Shown here piece after piece: positions 26,504-35,655 of a stretch of DNA of 64,000 nucleotides. Source of the stretch: Progne subis subis (lineage: Eukaryota > Chordata > Aves > Passeriformes > Hirundinidae); contig JAKJHU010000082.1 of NCBI GenBank assembly GCA_022316685.1, forward strand, positions 1,178,001 to 1,242,000, written 5' to 3'. Position 1 is the first letter of the stretch; every line of letters begins with the position of its first letter. The notes beneath the pieces are model-generated. The model saw only the letters and a program-made list of their open reading frames with translations. It had not been told where the DNA came from and did not search any database. Made by a program: the position numbers and the translations under genes.

Positions 26504-26511
26504 TCACGTGA
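26504..26511. promoter_or_regulatory. Canonical E-box TCACGTGA (distal)
   Basis: Perfect 8-bp palindrome centred on CACGTG (26,505-26,510), a binding site for CLOCK:BMAL1 and also for MiT/TFE and USF factors. It lies about 400 bp upstream of the inferred start. Confidence 0.6.
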
Positions 26512-26755
26512 CCCCTGCCCCCTTCTTCCCCCCCTCCCCAACATCCTCCTCGGCCCTGCGGTCTCGTAGCAGCGGCGGTGCCGGCGGGCGGGGGGCGCCG
26601 GCGGAGGCGAACGGAGCCGCCGCGGCTTCGGCGGGAGGCGGCGCGGGGGCCGGCGGTGAGCGAGCCCCGGCGGCGGCGCGGGGGAGGGGAGGGGCGGGCC
26701 GGCGGCGGGGCAGGCTCGGGAGGCGGCCGCGGCGGTCGGTGGAAACATGGTGCCA

Positions 26756-26773
26756 CACGTGAGGCTTATGTAA
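26756..26773. promoter_or_regulatory. E-box/D-box composite (light-responsive-module type)
   Basis: CACGTG at 26,756-26,761 is followed 4 bp later by the D-box TTATGTAA at 26,766-26,773. A closely spaced E-box and D-box defines the light-responsive module of zebrafish per2, reported to be conserved in vertebrate Per2 promoters. The position, about 150 bp upstream of the inferred start site, fits that module. The E-box would recruit CLOCK:BMAL1, and the D-box TEF/DBP/HLF activators or E4BP4. Confidence 0.8.
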
Positions 26774-26794
26774 AGTGAGCGGCGGCCCGCGCGG

Positions 26795-26799
26795 CCAAT
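26795..26799 (+). promoter_or_regulatory. CCAAT box 1
   Basis: GGCCAATGG context typical of NF-Y sites, about 120 bp upstream of the inferred start. Confidence 0.55.
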
Positions 26800-26857
26800 G
26801 GCAGCGGCGCGCGCCCCGCCCCCGCCCGCGCGCCCCGCTGGCGTCACGCGGCCGCGG

Positions 26858-26862
26858 CCAAT
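26858..26862 (+). promoter_or_regulatory. CCAAT box 2
   Basis: A second GGCCAATGG site, about 60 bp upstream of the inferred start and 63 bp from the first, giving an NF-Y-type pair. Confidence 0.6.
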
Positions 26863-26897
26863 GGGGGCGCGGGCGGGGCGGGCGCGCGGCGGCCGGT

Positions 26898-26903
26898 CAC
26901 GTT
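26898..26903 (+). promoter_or_regulatory. E'-box CACGTT at core promoter
   Basis: GGTCACGTTT matches the non-canonical E'-box that drives rhythmic mouse Per2 transcription, which lies about 20 bp upstream of the mouse start site. The flanks GGT and T agree too. Here it sits about 20 bp before the presumed start and 59 bp before the exon 1 donor. Confidence 0.75.
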
Positions 26904-26917
26904 TCTGCCCGTATGAA

Positions 26918-26962
26918 GCCCGAGCCGGGACGCGCCGGGCCGGTGGGACGCGCCTGCGCGCG
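26918..26962 (+). other. PER2: PER2 non-coding exon 1 (start approximate)
   Basis: The donor is strong: CG|GTGAGT with the exon ending at 26,962. The 5' end is placed by analogy with mouse Per2, where transcription begins about 20 bp after the E'-box; it is not marked in the sequence. No coding frame continues into exon 2, because the coding frame there is closed by a TGA at 42,901 upstream of the initiator. Confidence 0.6.
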
Positions 26963-27097
26963 GTGAGTGGGGGCCCGCTGGGCGCGCTCTCCGCGGCCCG
27001 AGGGGGCCGAGGGGCCCGTGGGGAGCGGCGGGAGGGGGCGGTGAGCGGCGGCCGCGGGGGGCTGAAGGGGCTCTCCCTCCTCCGCTCGCCGGGCCGA

Positions 27098-27109
27098 GGT
27101 TACGTAACC
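27098..27109. promoter_or_regulatory. Palindromic D-box GGTTACGTAACC in intron 1
   Basis: A perfect 12-bp palindrome whose core TTACGTAA is the optimal E4BP4 (NFIL3)/PAR-bZIP site. It lies about 135 bp downstream of the exon 1 donor, still inside the CpG island. Confidence 0.65.
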
Positions 27110-27922
27110 CGCGCGCCGGGGCTCTCCCGTTGCCGGGACGATGGGCGCGCGGGTGGCTCCTGTGCCGCGGGGTCCGTCCCGCTACCGCCCCCTTCCCACC
27201 GAGGAGGGGGGGGTGGGGGCGCGTGGGGCTCCCCCTGAACGGCGGCGGCACGCCCTCCCCCCCGCTCCCCATGAAACCGCAGCGAGGGAAGCGGCGGCCG
27301 GCTGTGAGTCGCTCCCCGGGGCGGGGTGCGGGGCTGAGTGCGGCACGGCCCCCGCCCGCCTTGGACCGGGAGAGCGTCCGGGAGTGGGGGCATAGGCATA
27401 CCCACCCCCAGCGGGGGCTTAGGACGGGAGCTGGGCTTTCCGAGGGGCGGCCGCGTGGGGCCGGGCGGGGGCGCAGAGCGGGCGGCCCTGGCCCGAAGCA
27501 GAGGCGGCGGGCAGCGGGCACCGGTGGCGGCGGGACCGGACCCGGTCCCCCGGCGGGGCTCCGCTTTGGCGTCTCTGCTGGCCGCGGGCGCGGCCACGTC
27601 TGTGCGAGGGGGCAGCGCCCGGGTGCGGAGCGGGGGGAGCCGGCGGAGAGCGCGCGTGTCCCGGGACGCTGAACGGCACCGCGGGGACCGAGCCGGCTCC
27701 CACCGGCCGGGTGGGACGCTCCACGGGAGGAACTGTGTGGCAGTGAGTAACAGAATCTCGGCGCCGCTGAGATGCGTGAGCTACAGGTAGAGTAGGCAAC
27801 AGGTGCTGTCCATTTGTTTTTTGTGTTGCCTGTAGTCGTAAGGACGCTCTGTTCCTTCAGACGGTGTGGTTGTGCTGATGTTCACATTAATCGTACTATT
27901 ACATGCGTGATTACAAAACGCT

Positions 27923-27948
27923 TTATGTAAGTACAGTTTCATGCAAAT
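27923..27948. promoter_or_regulatory. Intronic D-box and octamer pair
   Basis: TTATGTAA at 27,923-27,930 exactly matches the D-box consensus; the POU octamer ATGCAAAT follows at 27,941-27,948. Both are motif matches only, about 1 kb into intron 1 just outside the CpG island. Confidence 0.4.
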
Positions 27949-28170
27949 AGATGAGCAGCATGGTAACAGTCGAGCTGACGCTTTACATTTGACTTTTCAC
28001 AATAGGGTGGGGTAAGGGACAGCATTACTCTGTGTACCATAGGAGCTTAAAAAGGCCTCCCGGGCGGTCGGTATGAGGTCTCAGGTACTTGGAAAGTACA
28101 GTGCTTTGCAAGTGTGTTCCACTGGAAAAGTAACTTGGCTGAGACAGTGCATTGATTCTGGTCAAAGAAA

Positions 28171-28330
28171 CAGAATCATGAAGTATGGAAAAGACCTCTG
28201 AGATCCTGAAGTCCAACTGTTTCTTCCATATGTCCAATCTAAGTTACCCTCTTGCAGTTTCAAACCATTGCCTCTCATCCTGTCACTGCTCACCCTGATA
28301 AGAAGTCTTTCTCTGTCTTCCTTGTAAGTG
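28171..28330 (-). mobile_element. CR1 LINE 3' fragment
   Basis: It starts CAGAATCATG and continues with 'AAGACCTCTGAGATC..GAAGTCCAAC' and 'CTCTTGCAGTTTCAAACCATTGCC', which follow the reverse complement of the avian CR1 3' region. It is truncated and diverged, so non-autonomous. Confidence 0.75.
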
Positions 28331-31300
28331 CACACCTTCCTTTTCCAAATGCAAGACTCTGACATTTATTGTCTTGAACATCTGAGATTGAATAGCTATG
28401 ACAAGTAAAGGGAAAGAAGTGAAAATTCTGTAATGAGTCTAGCAGTAAGCGTATCTTTCAAGTCAAAAGTAGAGTTAAAACCTGATTAGTACGGTGAGAA
28501 ACCCTTCCAAGTTGCCACTATTGTTTCAGCCACGGTTTGATTGGTGTTACGGAGAGTGCCCACATTTGTTGCACTGTAACATCAAGTTCCTTCTTGCTTA
28601 TGCTTGTACGTGTTTGAATGTTTCTCTTTTTCCTTTGTCTCTGAAATTTGCATTATTTCTGCAAATTGAGGAAGTTTCACTGAGGGACTGCACTGTGTCC
28701 TTGCTCCGTGCAAAGGTAGATGTTAAGTCTTGTGATGATGGCACTGTTCTGAGGTGTGGAGTCCTGGTTCTGGACTGTGGAGGTTGCTTACCTCACATAG
28801 AGTAAAAGAGATGGCCTTTGGCCTGGATTAGAAGAAAAAATAATACCCTTCAGGTTTTGGCCATTTCAAGTGTGTATTTCAGGGTTGAAGGAAGATATTT
28901 TAGTTGAGTATCATAAATGTCAAACACTGCAGTCAAAGAGCATGGTCTGTCCTTTGAAGAAGTGGTTTAGCTTGATGTAGTTCAGAAGGCAAAGGCATGA
29001 AAAGCAGGTTTTTGGCTTTTGTGCACTTCTTAGATTTGGTGAGTTTGTTGGTTTTGTTTATAATTCAAAGACTGCATAGTTTGGCTGGATTTTTTTTTTG
29101 TTTGTTTGTCCATTGGTGGGACTTGTTATAAACTTCCTATATTTGTTTAGCAAACAAATTCTGTCAGTGCACATCTAAGTAATCTTCATTTTCACTATTT
29201 ACTGTTATTAATTTTGGATTTCCACAGAGAGGCATTAAAGAGGCAGCATATTCTTGGCATAATGCCTTCTCCGCTTTTTCTTTCTCCAGTCATAAGATTA
29301 AAGTATGTAACAACACAGTTTACTTGATAAACTTCCTTGAGCCTCTCCCTGAACAATACCCTCTTACAGTAATAGGCTTTTTTAGTAAACTGAGATGTTG
29401 ATGCGGTTTAGTCTCAAAGTATGAGAATAGAGTGAAGTGGGGAAAGTGATTGGCAGTAGAGTTCTGGATGTTTCTTCTTTTCAGACGTTTATTATGACCA
29501 GGAAGTGTTTGGCTTAGATACAGACTGATAAACAGTTTTCTTTTTCCTGGGTTCTTGCCACACCCTTATACAGTACTAGAATATGCTTTACTGCAGAAAA
29601 TCTTTTTTTTTCACCCCTCAAAGAATAAGGAAATGAGCAAATTACCACGGGATGAGGTATATTACTTGTGGTTTAAAAGCAAGAAGGTTACCAGTAGCCA
29701 GTAGAACAAGTAAATTATCACTAGTCTAGATCAACTGTAGTGTTTTCCATAGGGTTGCTATGGTTGGCCTATGTTAAAAGGAACGTCATGTTCTTAGCAA
29801 GACCTTGTGTAATAGCTGGCATGAGTGTCCTGTAGACACTGTATTATACTCATGATGTTACCACATCATAATTACTAGATAATCAGGTGTTTCTGAAAAG
29901 GAATTTTTGTGTCCAGTTTTGATTGCATGGCCTAGAATTCCTCTATAAGGATGGTGGGTTGTAGAGATTTTTAACTGGATTGTCTGACTGCATTCATACT
30001 TTTCCACATTCAGTAATATCCCTATAGTGCAAGTTTTAAACTGCTTAAATAATCATTATGTTAACTTAGCTTGTCAAGCACTGAACAGCAAAGGAATCAA
30101 TTAATACCTGTATTATTCTTTGTGATATAGTCATATTACTCAAAAGGACTTTTACTTGTTTTGGTTATGGGTGAGGTTGGATGCAGAAAGTGTTGGTCTT
30201 GAAAGTAATGCTGCTGCTGTTTTGTGTCCTGTGTAAAAAGTGTCCCTCCACTTCCCTGCTTTAACTGCTACCTTAAACTTAGCCCCTGTTGTGGGCTCAG
30301 ACAGGAACCTTGTTGGTTGTTGTTGGTTAGCAAAGAAGGCTTTGAGTAGAACTGACTTTTTCAAAGAAGAACCAAAGCTACATTTCCTTTGCTTGTAGAA
30401 CTCTGCCTTCTGACACTTAGAGCTTTGTTTATGAGGGTGTTTCTTTTTAGACTTTTATGAAATATGTTTAAAGGACATGGGAAGAGAGGAGGTGGCAGTC
30501 AAAACCACACTTCAGAGGGTGATAGTTTTGCTATCTTTTGCTGGCATTTCTTGTGGCCCTAGGCCACTTTTGTGAAATAGCGTGGCGGAGAAGACCAGAA
30601 TGAAGAAGGGTCGGATGATTTGTAAAGCTGAGTGGAGATCTTTGCAGTGACTCTTTGAGCACGTTCTGTGTGTGCTGCCGGGAGCCAGCAGCCATGTGTA
30701 GTAGGCAGGCACCGAACACATGGGGCTCCACATGCCTGGGTGTCCATGCCGGTATCTGATGCTCTGCTAAGTGGCTTAGCACATCACCAGGCACGCTTGT
30801 GCAGCCTGCTCACACTCTGCCTGCCAGCAGCACTGGGACATGGGCAGGCTTCTGTGCCTCTGCTTTGTGTTTCTAGGGTTACCTTCAAGCGTAGATGGGG
30901 TCTTTGAATGCCTGCACTGGGTTTGCACCAGTACAGAATCCTACTACTTGGTCCTCTGTCACTCTTGAGGAGTTACCAAGGGACAGCAGCAATATACTGA
31001 GTTTCATGTGAATTGCCCAGGCAGTGCCTCTGAAGTGCATGTTTTTCCTGCTTATCCACATGTGAAAGGGAGGTTATGAGAATTTGCGTGTGTGAAAGCA
31101 TTTGTAAAGTCAAGAAGTTTTTGTACAGATGTTCTCAGCTACTGGTGAACTGCTGCTGTAGTGTGTGGTAGCCTTAGAGGAGCTTTCTGATTTCTCTGAT
31201 GTCTTTTGGTAGTCTGATTTAGGCAACTTTGCTTGTAGAACACAATCAGAAGTGAGGTTAAATTTACCTTCCTCAATATATATATAACTATGGAATATGG

Positions 31301-33293
31301 TTTTCATTTTTCCTTAATTTTCTCCCAATAGGGAGGAAAGTTTTATTGAGGAGGCTGAAGGGGTAGTGATTCAACATGCTGTTAATGTGAGTGGACTGAA
31401 ATACTCAAAAAGCATTTCCTGGGGCAAGGGTATGAAGAGGTTCTGCAGATGATGTGCGCAGGCTGCAGAAGTTTGGTTCAAGCAGTACCAGTGTTGATCC
31501 TGTCAGGATTTGATGCTGGGAAAGAAACCTCCTCAGTATGCCAAAATGTCTGGGAAAGACTGGTTTTGCTTCCACCTGTTTTTGAGCATACCATGGTAAT
31601 TCTTAATGCTTGATTTTTCTTACAGGTAGAATAGCTAGAGATGGGCAGAGACTTCCTTGTATAGATGGCTTTTTTTTTAAGTAGAACTGACTTTTTTAAA
31701 AGTAGAACCAAAGCTACATTGCTTTTCTAACATCCTGTCCTGAAAGAGAGGCAATTCGCTGTTAAGTAACACCTGCAATTTATTGTAATTGAAGCTTAGG
31801 GAGACAAGATGAAGTGGTGAGGATGTCTAGTACTTGTCTTTTTTCCTGGTTTTGCTTCCTATCCTCCTTATTCCTTGCAGCTTTTGTATCTTAGTACAGT
31901 TTTTGTGCTTGACCTTATTACATGTACTTTCATGTTTTTGTTTAGTTTCTTTAATTGTACAAAGGTCTTCAGTGTATAAAGCACTTAGTTGATTTCAGTT
32001 GCATCTCTGCCGTGGTTCTGTGACTTGAGCTCTTATGTCAGTACTAATACATCCAACTCCTAGGACAGGTACATGATGTTTGTTAGATTGCTGTGCTTTT
32101 TGGAGTGGATTATTGATGGGATGGGGGACAAGAATTTATTTGGCACAGGGTCTTCCAGAAGGGGACTTTTGATTCTGACTGAAATGTTGAACAGGATATG
32201 AACCACAGTACTGTCTGAAGAGCAGCATTAGCCTGGAACTACAGTAAATGCGGTGAAAGTATTTTCCTTTTTCTTAAAGGAGAGGGGTAGATATGCAAAT
32301 ATACTGCTTAATGGGGATGTCAGCAAATACTGAAGTTGATATATGGTATTGAGGTACTTTTAAATCTAGTTTCATATATAATAAAGGTGAAATAGATGAC
32401 TGCATGGTGGGACATGATAATTTTTTCCTCCTTTCTGTGACAACATTTGGCAGCCTCGAATGTATGTTGTCACTTTTTTCAAAAGGGGCAAGAGTTGCCA
32501 TACAAATATTAGAGTTCTGACTATTGATGTTGTACTTAATTGTCTCTCGAGTTCCACTTGGGAAGAAAATAGCATTTTCTGGTTGCAAAGAAATTAAGGT
32601 GTTTTTTTTAGTTCACACTGCATACAAGTAATTTTATGTACCTTTAGGAAGGCACCATTTTTAAGACTGGAAGCTGAAAAGAAGGATGTGTAGAAATTAG
32701 CTAGGGGCATGTGAAGGAGATGGTTTTTAGAATCTTTACAAGATGTCTCAGCACATTTTTTTTTTTTTAATGGCAAATTCCCAGCCTCTTGGCAATTAAA
32801 CTTGGCTCTGGGCCAAGCCTCTTATTCAAGGTGAAAGAATAAATTTGAGAGACAGTTTCTATTTGCTCCTGGAGATGTTCAGTTCCGATTCACTAGGGAG
32901 TCTTGAGCACAGGTGGTAGGTTTAACAGCACAAAGAATACTTACCTGGAAGGGTAAAAAGCTTTATTTCTGGTCTGGCAGAAATGAGAATTTGGGGGGGG
33001 TCCTTATGTTTATAAAGGGAACAGAATTCAGTGGGTAGTTATTCTGTGCATTGCTCAGAGAACCAATTTAGAAGTTAGGTTACAATAATAAACACTTTTA
33101 TCAGTAAAATTTCTTACAAATACAAGATGAGAGGAGATGGATCTTTATAATTGTTCTTCACCCATGGAAAACTTATTTTGCATGGTTGGACTTGTAGTGC
33201 CTTATGAAATGGACTTGATTTATCTTCTATAATAAATTTTTATCTTGCTTTTAAAACTTGATAATATTTTTTTCTTTTTTTTTTTTTTAATAG

Positions 33294-33350
33294 GAGTATA
33301 TTGATGACATTTTGAGATTTGGAAGGATCATGATTAGTACATTTATTGAG
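33294..33350 (+). other. Exon-like segment in intron 1 (uncertain)
   Basis: A long T-rich tract and TAG acceptor (33,291-33,293) precede 57 nt that end in GAG|GTGAGT, close to consensus. The 57 nt are open in one frame (EYIDDILRFGRIMISTFIE) but cannot add coding sequence to PER2, because exon 2 has an in-frame stop upstream of its ATG. If used, it would be an alternative 5' UTR exon. It may equally be a chance pseudo-exon. Confidence 0.3.
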
Positions 33351-35404
33351 GTGAGTGTTTTATGCTGTACCCAAGAGAGTGATTTGTGATATCACTTCTT
33401 TCTTAATGCTTCCAAACCTGGGACGGTGGGAGGTCTCTGATTTTGTTATTGCTCCTTTGTGTACTTCCTTTGAAATGTAGAAGAACGCCCAAAAATAGAG
33501 ATCTTTAGGGCTTTCTTTGCATTTCTAAAGACCTGTTGCGCATATCATGAAGTACATGGAAATCCTGTGGCTTCTTTAAATCTTTATGAAACTAGAATTT
33601 AGTGTAGTGATAATATCAAGGGCTGTATCTGCATTGTTTGCTGTGTAGATGTTTATTAATAGCTTCCATTTTTTTGATTGCTCTTGCAGGTGTTAAGTAA
33701 CTTTCAATTATGAGAAAAATTTTAGGGTCCAGAAAACCAAGTGCCTACTGTTACTTAGATAATCAGGATGATAGCTCAGGAAGAAAAGGGAAAATACTAT
33801 GCTGCTTTCCTAAACTTAAAATTTAAAAAAGAAAATCATAGCTTCCAACAGTACTTTTTGGTCAGTTGTGCTCTGCTTTGAAAATGAAGAAAAGTTGATT
33901 CCTATTGGAGCAAAGAAGGGAAACATAATTAAAGGAGAATGGTGGAGTAACATAATCTGTGATGAGAACAAAATTTATAATGTGCTTTCATTAAATATGA
34001 TCTGATGATGCCACAATATTGGCCCTAGACAAGAAAGACAGGTGATCTGGATGCTACTGTAATATTGCAATACAGATGGAATTATAGCTGAGATTTTCAG
34101 GATTAACACTACAATATCTGTTTAGTCTAAATGATTGCGAAAAAACCCAAACAAACCTGTTTATGGCTGGAAAATGTGATCCGAATAGGTTCTAAAAGCT
34201 GCCTCTTCTCAATGCTGCAGGTGTGACTTGAGTTCTCTGCAGAAAGTGAACCTGGTTCAGCGTGGTTTGCCTCCTGTATCACAGGTGCGTTCCTACAGTA
34301 GGGCTTTCACTCCCTTCTAATATTTGAAGTCTTCTGTCCTTAGAATAGATATATATCAGTACAGAAGGAAATGAGGAAATGTCAGAACTTCTGTCTTCTT
34401 TGAAAACTGAACAAATTAGACTTCCTTATGTGAAAAACACCTTACTGGAGATGCCATCTCTAGATGAACTCTTGGTGTTTTGGGACTTGGGCATACTCAA
34501 TCACCTGTACATTTCCTCTGAAAAATAATAGAAAACAAGTCAAAATGGCTGCCTCTAATTCTGTTCAGACTATTTAAATACAAGTCATTCAAACCAGGCT
34601 TTTTTGTTTCAGATAAAAATCCTTTTGGTGTAGATTTGTCTTAATTTCTATTAAATTGTAGAAAAGCTTATTGTGAGAATTTTTAGTACTTTACAAGGCC
34701 TGTTCTTTCTTAATGTTTTAATGTCTTCTTAAATGTGTTAAATACATGAAACCAATGTGATCCACAATTAAAATGGTACATGCTGCTATTGTGAATATAT
34801 TTTCAAACTGAGACTTTTGAAAATGCTTTTTACTTTTTTAATTGAAAATTTTGCAGGGATTTGAGTTAGTGTAAAGGAATTGCAAGAGGTGTCTTTAAAC
34901 AAGGATTTAACTGGTGCTGAAAGACATTCCACATTTTCAATATTCAGGTGAAAAACTGAAATCTGCAAGTAGTTCTGGCTACAGCCATTTCTAACGCTTC
35001 TTGTGGTCAGAGATAAAGCCTATAATTTGAATCCTGTATTAACAGTTTGTGGTAAAAACAGAAGCAAAACATTTAAAGAACCAGTGCATACACATTTATA
35101 TCAGGAGTATTTTAGAACTTGTATTGACTTCATGATATCACACAGGACAGAATGTTGTGAATAAATTCTTCCTTTAGTCTGGCCAACACAAATGTACTTT
35201 TAACAGTTGGTAGACGTGCAGCATGTTAAATTAAGGCATGTTAGCACGGGCTGTCTTCCAGAGTGGTTAGCTTCTGTACTTCTGATTATTATTCTACCAT
35301 TTCTTTGTGCCACATGGCAGTAGCATGCACCAACAGACTTCGTTTCCTAGATTTGCTGGAAGAACTTCATCAACATTCCCAGTGTCTCTCTTGAGAAACT
35401 TTAT

Positions 35405-35655
35405 ATTAGGAAGAGTAATAATGTTAATGGACTTTGTTAGTACAGACTTCTGGCCATAAAGAATCACTTTTTTGCTGTGAGAGTGAGTGAGCACTGGAAC
35501 AGATTGCCCAGAGAGACTATGGAATATCCATTTTTGGAGATACCCAAAAGTCATCTGTTGGTGGTCCTGAGCAGCCTGCTCTTAGGTGACTCTGCCTGAA
35601 CAGGGAGTTGGACAAGGTACCTCCAGAAGTCTCTTTTGAGCTCGATCATTATGGC
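35405..35655 (+). mobile_element. CR1 LINE 3' fragment
   Basis: The segment reads as a diverged sense-strand CR1 3' end: 'GCACTGGAACAGATTGCCC', then 'GGAGATACCCAAAAGTCATC', 'GAGCAGCCTGCTCTTAGGTG' and 'TACCTCCAGAAGTCTC' in the expected order. It is truncated at its 5' end. Confidence 0.85.

Larger units (their letters stand above)
26250..27790. promoter_or_regulatory. PER2: CpG island / PER2 promoter region
   Basis: The base composition rises sharply to very high GC with dense CpG over about 1.5 kb, in an otherwise AT-rich window. It holds the likely PER2 start site and first exon. Long frames on both strands (for example 26,004-26,762 and 26,095-26,847) result from low stop-codon density in GC-rich DNA and are not genes. 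No TATA box is evident near the start; two CCAAT boxes and GC-box-like runs fit a CpG-island promoter. The clock-related sites are listed individually below. Confidence 0.85.

Noticed and set aside
26004..26847. Two overlapping 250-residue open frames on opposite strands in the CpG island
   Set aside because: Pro/Arg/Ala/Gly-rich low-complexity translation on both strands, as expected from stop-poor GC-rich DNA; no domain, and they cover the promoter.
26798..27799. Further long GC-rich frames over exon 1 and intron 1 start
   Set aside because: Same cause; they run straight through the exon 1 donor, and no similarity is seen.
33294..33350. YIDDIL string, reminiscent of reverse-transcriptase YxDD motifs
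   Set aside because: No other reverse-transcriptase motifs occur nearby in any frame; taken as chance.
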